In this document: one piece after another, positions 55,590 through 63,835 of the stretch | Layout: each line of letters starts with the position of its first letter | Numbering within the stretch: position 1 is the stretch's first letter | Source of the DNA: Desulfocurvus vexinensis DSM 17965 | GTDB taxonomy: Bacteria; Desulfobacterota; Desulfovibrionia; Desulfovibrionales; Desulfovibrionaceae | Direction of reading: 5' to 3' | Length of the DNA: 64,000 nucleotides | NCBI RefSeq assembly: GCF_000519125.1 | Contig: NZ_JAEX01000001.1 | Coordinates: forward strand, 1 to 64,000 | Translations under genes and position numbers: made by a program | Notes under the pieces: generated by a model | Database searches by the model: none | Told to the model about the DNA's origin: nothing | What the model saw: the letters and a program-made list of their open reading frames with translations, nothing else

Positions 55590-56552
55590 TCAGGCGTGCA
55601 GCCAGCAGCGCACGCCGCGCCCGGCCTGCGGGCCGAGCATGGGCGGGCGCTCTTCGCGGCAGCGGGGCATGGCCTGCGGGCAGCGGGGGTGGAAGCGGCA
55701 GCCCCGGGGCAGGGCCCTCAGCCCGGGCACCACGCCGGGGATGGGCTCCAGCTCGCGCCGGCGCGCGCCGGGGCGCGGCAGGGAGCGCAGCAGCCCCCGG
55801 GTGTAGGGGTGCAGCGGGTCGCGGAACAGCTCGGGCACCGGGGACTGCTCCACCACCTGCCCGGCATACATCACCGCCACCCGCGAGCAGGTCTGGGCCA
55901 CGATGCCCAGGTCGTGGGTGATGAGCAGCACGGCGGAGTCGTTGCGCTCCTTGAGGTCCATCATCAGGTCCAGGATCTGGGCCTGGATGGTCACGTCCAG
56001 GGCCGTGGTCGGCTCGTCGGCCAGCACCAGCTCGGGGTCGCAGGCCAGGGCCATGGCGATGACCACCCGCTGGCGCATGCCGCCGCTCAGTTCGTGGGGG
56101 TAGGCCCGGGCGCGCTCGTCCGGGCCGGGGATGCCCACCAGGCGCAGCATCTCCACGGCGGCCTCGTGGGCCTCGCGGGCCGTGGCGCCCCGGTGCAGGC
56201 GCACGGCCTCGGCGATCTGCTCGCCCACGCGGAACACGGGGTTCAGCGAGGTCATGGGCTCCTGGAAGATCATGGAGATGCGGTTGCCGCGGATGGAGCG
56301 CATGGCCGCCTCGGGCAGGGCCAGCAGGTCCGTGCCGTCGAAAAACACCTGCCCGCCGGTGATGCGCCCGGCGGGCGCGGGCACCAGCCGCAGCACCGAC
56401 AGGGCCAGCATGGTCTTGCCGCAGCCCGACTCGCCGACCACGGCCACCGTCTGCCCCCGGTCCACGTCCAGGGACACGCCGTCCACGGCGCGCGCGGCGC
56501 CCTGGTCGGTGAAGAAGGTCGTTTCCAGGTCGCGGATGGAAAGCAGGTCCAT
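55590..56552 (-). CDS. Orphan ABC transporter ATP-binding protein, DppD/OppD type
   Basis: A 320-residue ATPase of the peptide-importer class. Walker A is GESGCGKT, signature LSGGMRQR, Walker [13 protein letters not shown], and the C-terminal Cys cluster is [14 protein letters not shown]. No permease, binding protein or partner ATPase is adjacent; the neighbours are the EF-hand protein and a divergent DUF3795 gene. It may serve the importer at 20.5-26.2 kb or another one outside the window. It is closest in type to the DppD-like subunit of that importer. Confidence 0.93.
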   Translation of the reverse strand: MDLLSIRDLETTFFTDQGAARAVDGVSLDVDRGQTVAVVGESGCGKTMLALSVLRLVPAPAGRITGGQVFFDGTDLLALPEAAMRSIRGNRISMIFQEPMTSLNPVFRVGEQIAEAVRLHRGATAREAHEAAVEMLRLVGIPGPDERARAYPHELSGGMRQRVVIAMALACDPELVLADEPTTALDVTIQAQILDLMMDLKERNDSAVLLITHDLGIVAQTCSRVAVMYAGQVVEQSPVPELFRDPLHPYTRGLLRSLPRPGARRRELEPIPGVVPGLRALPRGCRFHPRCPQAMPRCREERPPMLGPQAGRGVRCWLHA

Positions 56553-56623
56553 GGTTGCCTCGCTGCGGGGAAGCGGTCATACTCGGGCCACGCCGCCCGC
56601 ATAGTGAACGGGAGGCCGAGGCA

Positions 56624-57094
56624 ATGTCAATGAACGAACGGAAAACAGCACCCGGCGCGCCGCAGCCCCTGGACGACCTGGCCCCCTGCGGGCTCGACTG
56701 CGGGCGCTGCCTGTCCCACCCCGGCAGCCCCATCGCGCGGCTGGCGCGCGAGCTGCGCGCCGAGCTGGGCGGCTTCGCAGCCATGGCCGGGCGCTTCGCG
56801 GGCATGGACCCCGCCTTTGCCGCCTACGCCGACTTCGAGCGCGTACTCGACCGCCTGGGCGGCGGGCAATGCACCGGCTGCCGCAGCGGGCGCTGCCTGC
56901 TGGGGTCGTGCGCGGTCAAGGACTGCGCGCCCGCCCACGGCGTGCGCTGGTGCTTCCAGTGCCCCGAGTTCCCCTGCCAAAGGACCAACCTGCCGCCCGC
57001 GCTGCACGAGCGCTGGCGCGCCAACAACGAGCGCATGGCCGCCCAGGGCCCCGAGGCCTTCTTCGCCGCCATGCGCGCCAAACCGAGGTACTAG
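56624..57094 (+). CDS. DUF3795 cysteine-rich protein
   Basis: A 156-residue protein with twelve cysteines in the DUF3795 pattern: APCGLDCGRCLSH near the N-terminus, then CTGCRSGRCLLGSC, KDCAP and WCFQCPEFPC. Metal (zinc or Fe-S) binding is likely. GGGAGG precedes ATG 56624. Its stop codon shares one base with the trmFO start, so it leads the trmFO operon. Function of the family is unknown. Confidence 0.88.
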   Translation: MSMNERKTAPGAPQPLDDLAPCGLDCGRCLSHPGSPIARLARELRAELGGFAAMAGRFAGMDPAFAAYADFERVLDRLGGGQCTGCRSGRCLLGSCAVKDCAPAHGVRWCFQCPEFPCQRTNLPPALHERWRANNERMAAQGPEAFFAAMRAKPRY

Positions 57095-58434
57095 TGCCGC
57101 ACCATACCGTCGCCGTGGTCGGCGGTGGGCTGGCCGGGTGCGAATGCGCCTGGCAGCTGGCCCGCCGCGACGTGGGCGTCACCGTCTTCGAGATGCGCCC
57201 CGGGCGCAGCACCCCCGCGCACACCGGCGCCGGGCTGGCCGAGCTGGTCTGCTCCAACTCCCTGCGCTCGGACCTGCCCGACACCGCCGTGGGCTGCCTC
57301 AAGGCCGAGATGCGCCGGGCGGGCAGCCTGGTCATGGCCGCCGCCGAGGCCACCCGCGTGCCCGCAGGCAAGGCCCTGGCCGTGGACCGCGCCCTGTTCT
57401 CCGAGCAGATGACCCGCGCCGTGGAAGACCACCCGGCCATCAGCGTGCGCCGTCAGGAGATGACCGCCCTGGACGACCTGGCCCTGGCGGGCTTCGACGC
57501 CGTGGTCCTGGCCGCCGGGCCCCTGGCCTCCGACGCCCTGGCGGCGGATCTCGCCCGCGTGGTGGGCGGGCAGAGCCTGTATTTCTACGACGCCATCGCG
57601 CCCATCATCGAGGCCGATTCCGTGGACATGGACAAGGCCTACTGGGGCTCGCGCTACCGCCCCGAGGACGACGACTACCTGAACTGCCCCATGGACGAGG
57701 CCCAGTACCGCGCCTTCCTGGACGCGCTGCTGGCCGCCGAGAAGGTCCAGCCCCGCGAGTTCGAGCGCGAGATGCACTTCGAGGGATGCCTGCCCATCGA
57801 GGTCATGGCCGAGCGCGGCGACAAGACCCTGCTCTTCGGGCCTCTCAAGCCCGTGGGTCTGGCCGACCCGCGTACCGGGGCCCAGGCCCACGCCGTGGTC
57901 CAGCTGCGCGCCGAGAACCGGGCCCGGACCCGCTTCAACATGGTCGGCTTCCAGACCAAGCTGACCTACCCCGAGCAGCGCCGCGTGTTCCGCATGATCC
58001 CCGGCCTGGAGCACGCCGAATTCGAGCGCCTGGGCAGCATCCACCGCAACACCTATGTCAACGCGCCCCAGGCCCTGAGCCAGGCCCTGGAGCTGCGCGC
58101 CCGCCCCGGGGTCTACCTCGCCGGGCAGATCACCGGCGTGGAGGGCTATGTGGAGTCCGCCGCCTGCGGGCTGTGGCTGGGCCTGAGCCTGGCCGCGCGC
58201 CTGGCCGGGCGCGAGGTGCCGCCCGCGCCGGTGGAAAGCGCCCTGGGCGCCCTGCTCGGGCACCTGCGCACCCCGGCCAAGAGCTTCCAGCCCTCCAATG
58301 TCCAGTTCGGCCTGATGCCCGAGCTGGGCGTGCGCGCGGGCAAGCGCAGGCGCATGGAACTCTACGCCGCCCGCGCCGAAAAGGCCTTTGGCGCATACCT
58401 GGACACCCACTTCCCCGGGGAGGTTGCCCCATGA
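57094..58434 (+). CDS. trmFO: Methylenetetrahydrofolate-tRNA-(uracil-5-)-methyltransferase TrmFO
   Basis: A flavoenzyme of 446 residues that makes m5U54 in the T loop of tRNA using methylene-tetrahydrofolate and FADH2. The FAD-binding start is VAVVGGGLAGCECAWQLA. TrmFO signatures include ELVCSNSLRSD, FYDAIAPIIEADS and the catalytic Cys in HFEGCLPIEVMAERG; QLRAENRARTRFNMVGFQTKLTYPEQ and GQITGVEGYVESAA are also typical. It starts at GTG 57094, overlapping the upstream stop by one base. TrmFO replaces TrmA in this lineage. Confidence 0.97.
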   Translation: MPHHTVAVVGGGLAGCECAWQLARRDVGVTVFEMRPGRSTPAHTGAGLAELVCSNSLRSDLPDTAVGCLKAEMRRAGSLVMAAAEATRVPAGKALAVDRALFSEQMTRAVEDHPAISVRRQEMTALDDLALAGFDAVVLAAGPLASDALAADLARVVGGQSLYFYDAIAPIIEADSVDMDKAYWGSRYRPEDDDYLNCPMDEAQYRAFLDALLAAEKVQPREFEREMHFEGCLPIEVMAERGDKTLLFGPLKPVGLADPRTGAQAHAVVQLRAENRARTRFNMVGFQTKLTYPEQRRVFRMIPGLEHAEFERLGSIHRNTYVNAPQALSQALELRARPGVYLAGQITGVEGYVESAACGLWLGLSLAARLAGREVPPAPVESALGALLGHLRTPAKSFQPSNVQFGLMPELGVRAGKRRRMELYAARAEKAFGAYLDTHFPGEVAP

Positions 58435-58922
58435 CCGCTTCCGCCGCCCCCGCCGCCCCCGGCCACTGGCTCGTGAAGACTGAGCCCGGGTGCTTCTCCA
58501 TCGACGACCTGGCCGCCGCCCCGGGCCAGACCACCGCCTGGGACGGGGTGCGCAACTTCCAGGCCCGCAACTTCATGCGCGACGCCATGCGGCCCGGCGA
58601 CCCCGTGCTGTTCTACCACAGCGTCACCGACCCCGGCATCGTCGGGCTGGCCGAGGTCGCCCGCGCGGCCTACCCCGACCACACCGCCCAGGACCCCGAA
58701 GGCAGACACTTCGACCCCCGCCATTCCCAGGAGCGGCCCCTGTGGTATATGGTGGACATCCGACTGGTGGAGCGCTTCGCCGCGCCGCTGCCCCTGGCGC
58801 TTTTGCGCGGCGTGCCCGCCCTGGCCGGAATGGAGCTGTTGCGCAAGGGCAGCCGCCTGTCCGTGCAGCCCGTGCGCCCCGAGGAGTTCCAGGCCATCCT
58901 GGCCCTGGCCCGTCAACGCTGA
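58431..58922 (+). CDS. EVE domain protein
   Basis: A 163-residue single-domain protein of the EVE family (PUA/YTH-like fold): HWLVKTEPGCFSIDDLA, TAWDGVRNFQARNFMRDAM and GDPVLFYHSV. Such domains bind modified bases in DNA or RNA. It overlaps trmFO by 4 bp (ATGA), so its ligand may be a modified nucleotide in RNA; this is inference from context. The function of stand-alone EVE proteins is not established. Confidence 0.95.
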   Translation: MTASAAPAAPGHWLVKTEPGCFSIDDLAAAPGQTTAWDGVRNFQARNFMRDAMRPGDPVLFYHSVTDPGIVGLAEVARAAYPDHTAQDPEGRHFDPRHSQERPLWYMVDIRLVERFAAPLPLALLRGVPALAGMELLRKGSRLSVQPVRPEEFQAILALARQR

Positions 58923-58957
58923 CAGGCCCCCCGGTCTCCAACCCACCGGAGGACACC

Positions 58958-59164
58958 ATGGAAGAGCGCATCATCCGCCTGGAAGAAACCGTCGCCCTCC
59001 AGGAAAAGACCATCGAAGACCTCTCCGACGTGATCGCCGCGCAGCAGAAGCAGATCGACGCCATGGAGCGCCTGCTCCAGGCCGTCGCCACCCGCCTGCA
59101 GGCCGCCTTCACCGCCGGAGCCAGTACCGCCACCCCGCCCGACGAGGCGCCGCCGCACTACTAG
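58958..59164 (+). CDS. slyX: SlyX family protein
   Basis: A 68-residue, highly charged coiled-coil protein (EERIIRLEETVALQEKTIED, then LSDVIAAQQKQIDAMERLL) ending in a Pro-rich PPDEAPPHY tail, matching SlyX in length and pattern. GGAGG precedes ATG 58958. It ends the DUF3795-trmFO-EVE operon. Function unknown. Confidence 0.9.
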   Translation: MEERIIRLEETVALQEKTIEDLSDVIAAQQKQIDAMERLLQAVATRLQAAFTAGASTATPPDEAPPHY

Positions 59165-59306
59165 GGCGGGCAGGGCGCCGCAAGGCGCGCGAGCCGGGGC
59201 GCGCGGCAAGGAAAGGCCACGCCCCCGGGGAGCAGGGCGCCGGGTGCGCGGCGCGCGGGCCGGGGCAAAGCGGCGTGAAGGTGGCGCGCTGTAGTCTGCG
59301 GTCGCC

Positions 59307-59372
59307 GGGGAAGGGGAGGGCGGCCCCGCTTTCGGCGCTTGGGGAAAGGGGGGCCGCCCTCCCCTTCCCCGG
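59307..59372. repeat. Palindromic intergenic repeat, copy 2 of family R1
   Basis: Near-identical to 1-67. The two arms (59307-59325 and 59352-59370, beginning GGGGAAGGGGAGGGCGG) form a perfect 19-bp stem. Differences from copy 1 fall in both arms, consistent with conserved pairing. Confidence 0.8.
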
Positions 59373-59438
59373 ACCCCATCCCCTCCCACCACCGACAGGC
59401 GCTCTCGGGGAGCGGTGCGCGCAGTTTCCTTCTGGGCT

Positions 59439-59483
59439 AAAAAACGACCGGGCCGGACTCCCATGGGGAATCCGGCCCGGTCG
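59439..59483 (-). terminator. Rho-independent terminator of the toxin/immunity-like cassette
   Basis: Perfect 13-bp stem CGACCGGGCCGGA with its complement, 13-nt loop, followed on the minus strand by TTTTTT. It begins 9 nt past the stop at 59492. Confidence 0.85.
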
Positions 59484-59491
59484 GGTTGGTG

Positions 59492-60064
59492 CTATTGGCC
59501 CTGTTGCTCGGCCATGAACTCGGCGTATCCAGAGAGCTGGTCGAGGATGCCCTCCTCCAAGAGCAGGGAGTGGAGTTTTTTTCTAAACGTAAAAAAACTG
59601 TTGTAGTTAAAGCGTTTTTCTGGAAATGGCTGGACGTATATTTCATCTCCAAATATCCATATGATCAAGAATGTTTTGCGTTGATCGTTGGCAATGATTT
59701 CTATTCCAAGCTGATTTGACATGCGGACACGCGATTTTCCATAGCTATCTCTCCCGCTTGAATTATTGATCGCACTGACAAGCGCCTCGATGGTCGTCTT
59801 GTCAGTTATGCGTCGTATCAGGCGCATCTTTTTTCTTGTCCTTTCGCAGGGGAGATCCATTTCAGGCGGGAGTTCGTAAAAGGTGATTTCCTGGATTGTC
59901 TCTGCTGGAACCATTGGGTCCCCGTCGAATATGGCACTGCTGAACGCGTCGTCATATTCCTCATATGGGTTGCAAAACAAGGCAATGATCTCTGGTCTGA
60001 TCATGGCGTAAACGAAGATGAGGAGAAAAGGGATGGCGAAGTATCTTTTGCGCAGTTTTACCAT
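59492..60064 (-). CDS. Membrane-anchored hypothetical protein, candidate immunity protein
   Basis: A 190-residue protein with one N-terminal hydrophobic segment (FAIPFLLIFVYAMI) preceded by Lys/Arg, so the rest should face the periplasm. No family is recognised. Codon use is much more AT-rich than the rest of the window, which indicates recent transfer. It overlaps the upstream gene by 7 bp and shares its promoter and terminator. A single-helix anchor with a periplasmic domain is the layout of immunity proteins against colicin-M-like toxins; the assignment here rests on context only. Confidence 0.6.
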   Translation of the reverse strand: MVKLRKRYFAIPFLLIFVYAMIRPEIIALFCNPYEEYDDAFSSAIFDGDPMVPAETIQEITFYELPPEMDLPCERTRKKMRLIRRITDKTTIEALVSAINNSSGRDSYGKSRVRMSNQLGIEIIANDQRKTFLIIWIFGDEIYVQPFPEKRFNYNSFFTFRKKLHSLLLEEGILDQLSGYAEFMAEQQGQ

Positions 60065-61038
60065 GATCCTTGCTCCTTGATACGTTTGCTGCCGTTTATC
60101 TTGATGGAAAATTTTTTCCCGTCGAATAGACCTCCAAATCGTGTGGACGCTTCGGCGGGTCCACTGCGCTCCCCTTCTTTCATTTTGTTGAAATCATAAT
60201 CGTCTGGCTCTGAGCCCAACTCACCGTCCAGGTGCCAGCCGTTTTCGTCCACGGTGAGTTTGCCTTCCAGCTTCAGGGTGATATGCCCCAGGGCGGCGTG
60301 TTGTGCGCCCTTGGTGCTGTAGGTCTTGCTCAGGGAGACGGTGGCCGTCCCGCCGCCCGCCGCGCGCAGGGCGTCCAGCTGCTTCTGGAAGCCGGGGAAC
60401 TGCTCCGGGGTCACGCCGGAGGTGTCCACATTGTTGAAATCCATCTCCAAATTTTCCTCGCTGCCCCCAAGGTAGTGCAGGAAAAGCTTGGCCGCGTCCA
60501 GGGCGCCGCCGTCCAGGATGGGCAGGTCTTCGCGTTGCGTGGCCTCGGGGGCGGCCTCGGGAGCGGGGACGCGCTGCGGGGAGTGCGGGGCATCCTGGGG
60601 CGCGGTGGTTTCGGCGCCGGAGAGCGCGACGGCGGCGGGCTCGTGCTGGGGTGTTGCGCTGCCCTGGGGGTGCAGGGCGAGGCTGGTCTGCGGGGCGGCG
60701 CTGGCGGTGCGCAGGAAGGTGGGCAGCTCGAGAAGGAGCGGCGCGTTGGGCTCGCCGGAGGCGCCAAGGGGCGGCCCGGCGGGCAGGCCCGGGAGCGGGG
60801 AGGCGGCCTTGGGGGCCTGCTCCTCGACCGGCAGGGTGGTCAGCACCGGGGGCTGGCGGTGGAGATCGCCGAACTCTTCAAGCCAGTAGTCCGGGCTGTC
60901 CATGCGGGCCGTGTTTGCGCTACGCCGCGCCTCCCTGGCCGTATCGGCCCCGAACACCACGGTGCGGAAGAATTCTTCGAGGGGCATGGGAGGTCTGCGG
61001 GGGGTGCTGGGCAGCTGCTTTCGGGCGGGCTGGGGCAT
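60058..61038 (-). CDS. Candidate modular toxin with colicin-M-like C-terminal region
   Basis: A 326-residue protein. ATG 61038 is fixed by AGGAGG. Residues about 1-60 are basic and contain LEEFFRTVVFGADTAREAR; about 60-180 is a Pro/Ala-rich linker; about 185-326 is a beta-rich domain with GHITLKLEGKLTVDENG, DDYDFNK and FDGKKFSIKINGSKRI. This last pattern resembles the lipid-II-cleaving colicin M family, which has DxYD followed by His-Arg; the DxYD is here (about residue 280) but the His-Arg is not obvious. The last 180 bp are AT-richer than the front, as in tip-swapped polymorphic toxins. It is followed by a candidate immunity gene. No secretion signal is visible. Moderate to low certainty. 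Confidence 0.5.
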   Translation of the reverse strand: MPQPARKQLPSTPRRPPMPLEEFFRTVVFGADTAREARRSANTARMDSPDYWLEEFGDLHRQPPVLTTLPVEEQAPKAASPLPGLPAGPPLGASGEPNAPLLLELPTFLRTASAAPQTSLALHPQGSATPQHEPAAVALSGAETTAPQDAPHSPQRVPAPEAAPEATQREDLPILDGGALDAAKLFLHYLGGSEENLEMDFNNVDTSGVTPEQFPGFQKQLDALRAAGGGTATVSLSKTYSTKGAQHAALGHITLKLEGKLTVDENGWHLDGELGSEPDDYDFNKMKEGERSGPAEASTRFGGLFDGKKFSIKINGSKRIKEQGSW

Positions 61039-61093
61039 GGGTGTTCCTCCTGGCGGGGTCGCTTGTGGGGGTGGGTGTGTTTCGTGTTGCCCC

Positions 61094-61122
61094 TTTATAG
61101 GCCAAAATCGCCTATGTGTCAA
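61094..61122 (-). promoter_or_regulatory. Strong promoter of the toxin/immunity-like cassette
   Basis: Perfect TTGACA, exact 17-bp spacer, TATAAA on the minus strand, the closest match to consensus in the window. Just upstream a second TGACA (in GGTGACATTTTGACAC) makes two copies 9 bp apart, a possible regulator site. Confidence 0.75.
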
Positions 61123-61269
61123 AATGTCACCCTATAAAAGATATGCAATTGGCTTGGGCATGACCGCCGTGGCCGTAGCCGCAGCACAGGCAACCCGGCC
61201 ATGACGGCAGCCGATCTGGCTGTGCTTGTTTCCCGCCGTGCCCAGGCCCAGGCCCTCCGTCCCGGCTCC

Positions 61270-61366
61270 GCGCGGCGAGACTTCGCCGCGCCGTGCGGGG
61301 CCGGGACGGCGTGCGGGGTCGAGGGGGCGTTGCCCCCTCGCGGGGTGCAGGGGCGGCGCCCCTGCA
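61270..61366. repeat. Three consecutive GC-rich hairpins downstream of GH57
   Basis: Perfect stems GCGCGGCGA/TCGCCGCGC (61270-61291), CGAGGGGGC/GCCCCCTCG (61320-61340) and TGCAGGGGC/GCCCCTGCA (61346-61366). They resemble the GGGGGCGCTGCCCCC units of repeat R2. No T-run; they may cap the GH57 transcript. Confidence 0.65.
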
Positions 61367-61409
61367 GCGCATTGCGCGGCGCCCAGCGCGGCGCCCGGGA
61401 CGGCTGACC

Positions 61410-63674
61410 CTAGGCCATGGCGAAGCCGAAGGCGCGGGCGGCGGCCCGGGCCTCGGGGGAGTCGGGGGCCAGCGCCCAGAGGCGGTTCTGGGTGGGCCAC
61501 CAGTCGGGTTGGGCGTCCAGGGCCTGGGCGCGGGTGGCGAGGCGGGCCAGGGCGGCCCAGTCGGGTCCAGGCGCGGCGAGCAGGGCCAGGGCGGCGTGGT
61601 TGAGGGTCTGGGCAAGCTCCTGGCGGGCGGCGTCGGGCCAGGGGTGGGCGGTGAGCAGGGCGCGCAGGGCTTCGTCCTCGGGGGAGTCGGTGCCGTTGGC
61701 GATCCAGTGGTGGGCCAGGGCGGGCAGCAGGTGCTGCCAGTGGTCGGCCTCGTTCTGGGTGGTCTGGGCTTCGGCCAGGGGCAGGGTCAGGGCGCGGGCG
61801 GTGGCGGCGCGGGCGGCCAGGGTGGCGCGCTGGGCGGTGGCCGAGGCGGCGGCGAAGGCCAGGGCGATGTCCTGGCGCTTGTTCCAGGGCAGGTCGCGGG
61901 CGGCGAGCCAGGGGCCGTTGTCCAGGCGCAGGCGGCTGGCCCAGGGGTCGGCGGCGGGCGGCTCCCAGAGCAGGGCGTGTTCGGCGGCGGCTTCGCCGTG
62001 GGTGTGGCTGATGCGCGCGGTGCCTGGGAGGGCGCCGGGCTGGGCTGCGGGCGCGGCGTCCCAGCGGACGGCGACGCGCGCGTCGGGCCAGGCGTGGTCC
62101 ACGGGGGCGCCGCCGGGGGGCAGGCCGGGGTTTTGGGCCCAGGCCAGGAGCAGGGCGTGCAGGGCGAGGCTGGCGGGGGTGCCGTGGCGCGGGCGGGCCT
62201 CCTGGCGCAGGATGTCGTCGCCGCTGCGGCCCTGGGGGTGGCGCGGGCAGGGGTTGGAGCGCGCCTGGGCCAGGGCCTGCTCCAGGGCGGCCTCCAGGGC
62301 CTGGGCGCCGCCGGGGATGTTCGTGCGCCCGGCCAGCTCGCAGGCGCGCAGGGCGTTGGTCAGGGCGTTGACGGGCTCGATGCGGTCCAGGTCATCGAAG
62401 AACCAGGCGCAACTGGCGAAGGAGGCCAGGGCGTGGCGCTGCATGGCCAGCAGCTCCCAGGCCTGCTGCCGGGCGGCGGGCTCCAGGCCGGGGGCGAGGT
62501 GGGCGGCGGCGAAGGCCTCGCCCCCGGCGGGCGCGGCGATGACGCGGCCATAGTCGCGCAGGGCGGCGGCGGGGTCGCGCAGCAGGGCCGGGGCGGCCTG
62601 GGCGTAGTGGGCGTCCAGGCGGGCCTTGAGGGCGGCCAGGGCCTCGCGCAGGGGGCCGCGCCAGGCCTGGGCCCAGCCCGGGTGGTCGCCGGTCTTGCAG
62701 CCGCAGTCGGCGCGCCAGCGCTCCACGCCGTGGACGCAGCTCCAGGACGAGGGCTCGTGCAGGCGCACCAGGCGCACGGGCGGGTGCGCGGCGAGGTGGG
62801 CGGCGAAGTTGGTCAGGCGCACGTCGGGGTCGGCCTGGGCCTGTTCCAGGCACCAGGCCAGGGCCATTTCGCCGAAGGTGAAGTGGTGGCCGTAGGTTTC
62901 GCCATCGGTGGCCAGGCAGACCAGGCCCGGGGCGGCGGCGGCGCGCAGGCGGCTCCAGAAGGCGCCGCCGTCGGTGAGCAGGCGCTCGAAGGCCACGGCC
63001 TGGGACAGGGCGCCGTGGTAGAAGAAGATGGCGATGGAGCGGCCCGAGGGCAGCTCGGCGCGGTAGGGCTTCGTGATGTCCAGGGAGGCTTCGTCCACAG
63101 GCTGCCAGGGGCCGCCGGGGTCGGCCACGGCGGCGGCCTGGCGCGGGGCCAGGACGGTGTAGGCGATGCCCGCCTCGGCCAGGGCTTCGAGGCTGGCGGT
63201 GTCGGCGGCGGCCTCGGGCAGCCAGAGGCCATCGGGGCTGCGGCCGTAGCGGGCTTCGAAGTCCTGCACGGCCCAGGCGGTTTCCACGCGTTTGTCCTCG
63301 GCGCTGGCCAGGGGCATGATGGTGTGGTGGCGGATCTGGGCCATGGCGTTGCCGAAGCCCAGGCGCGCGCGCGAGGCGCGGTCGGCTTCAAGGATCAGCT
63401 CGTAGGTCTCGGGGGCCTGCCTGGCCATCCAGGCCAGCAGAGTGGGGCCGAAGTTGAAGCTGATGAACTCGTAGGCGTTGACCAGGGTGCGGATGCGGCC
63501 CTGGGCGTCGAGCAGCCGGGCGCGGGAGAGCGGGGCGTAGCTTTCGCGGGTGATGCGCGCGTTCCAGTCGCGCCCGGGGGCGGCGCTGCCTTCGGGGAGC
63601 ACGGCGCCGAGCCAGGGGTCCTCGCGGGGGGGCTGGTAGAAGTGGCCGTGGATGCAGAGATGGCGGTCGGTCAT
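61410..63674 (-). CDS. Glycoside hydrolase family 57 protein with DUF3536
   Basis: A 754-residue cytoplasmic enzyme. The GH57 barrel begins at the first residues (LCIHGHFYQPPREDPW) and includes NAYEFISFNFGPTLL, GLWLPEAAADTASLEAL and, near the expected acid position, CLATDGETYGHHF. A DUF3536-type helical C-terminal half follows (about residue 300 on). GH57 enzymes act on alpha-glucans such as glycogen; the exact reaction of the DUF3536 subgroup is not known to me. ATG 63674 has AGGAG upstream. Confidence 0.9.
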   Translation of the reverse strand: MTDRHLCIHGHFYQPPREDPWLGAVLPEGSAAPGRDWNARITRESYAPLSRARLLDAQGRIRTLVNAYEFISFNFGPTLLAWMARQAPETYELILEADRASRARLGFGNAMAQIRHHTIMPLASAEDKRVETAWAVQDFEARYGRSPDGLWLPEAAADTASLEALAEAGIAYTVLAPRQAAAVADPGGPWQPVDEASLDITKPYRAELPSGRSIAIFFYHGALSQAVAFERLLTDGGAFWSRLRAAAAPGLVCLATDGETYGHHFTFGEMALAWCLEQAQADPDVRLTNFAAHLAAHPPVRLVRLHEPSSWSCVHGVERWRADCGCKTGDHPGWAQAWRGPLREALAALKARLDAHYAQAAPALLRDPAAALRDYGRVIAAPAGGEAFAAAHLAPGLEPAARQQAWELLAMQRHALASFASCAWFFDDLDRIEPVNALTNALRACELAGRTNIPGGAQALEAALEQALAQARSNPCPRHPQGRSGDDILRQEARPRHGTPASLALHALLLAWAQNPGLPPGGAPVDHAWPDARVAVRWDAAPAAQPGALPGTARISHTHGEAAAEHALLWEPPAADPWASRLRLDNGPWLAARDLPWNKRQDIALAFAAASATAQRATLAARAATARALTLPLAEAQTTQNEADHWQHLLPALAHHWIANGTDSPEDEALRALLTAHPWPDAARQELAQTLNHAALALLAAPGPDWAALARLATRAQALDAQPDWWPTQNRLWALAPDSPEARAAARAFGFAMA

Positions 63675-63769
63675 GGCGGCTCCTGCGCGCTGCGCTGCGT
63701 GGGGCGTGGTCCTGGGGGCTTGTCCGTTGTGGCGTGCCTGGGCGGGCAAGTCAACCGGGCGGGCGGTTC

Positions 63770-63798
63770 TTGACGGGCCGGGGCGCGTGCCGTAGGGA
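63770..63798 (+). promoter_or_regulatory. Candidate promoter of the right-end gene
   Basis: TTGACG, 17 bp spacer, TAGGGA, about 38 nt upstream of the ATG. A divergent TTGACT on the minus strand (63749-63754) may serve GH57. Confidence 0.4.
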
Positions 63799-63835
63799 AG
63801 CGAAAACCCGCCGCACCGGGCATCAGGAGAACGCC

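Larger units (their letters stand above)
59165..59491. other. Convergent intergenic region, slyX / candidate immunity gene
   Basis: About 325 bp with copy 2 of palindromic repeat R1 and the terminator of the minus-strand cassette. No gene is supported. Confidence 0.65.
61039..61409. other. Intergenic region with strong promoter and tandem hairpins
   Basis: About 370 bp between two minus-strand genes. The left part holds the strong AT-rich promoter of the toxin-like cassette. The right part (61270-61366) holds three GC hairpins in a row, just downstream of GH57. No gene is supported. Confidence 0.7.
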
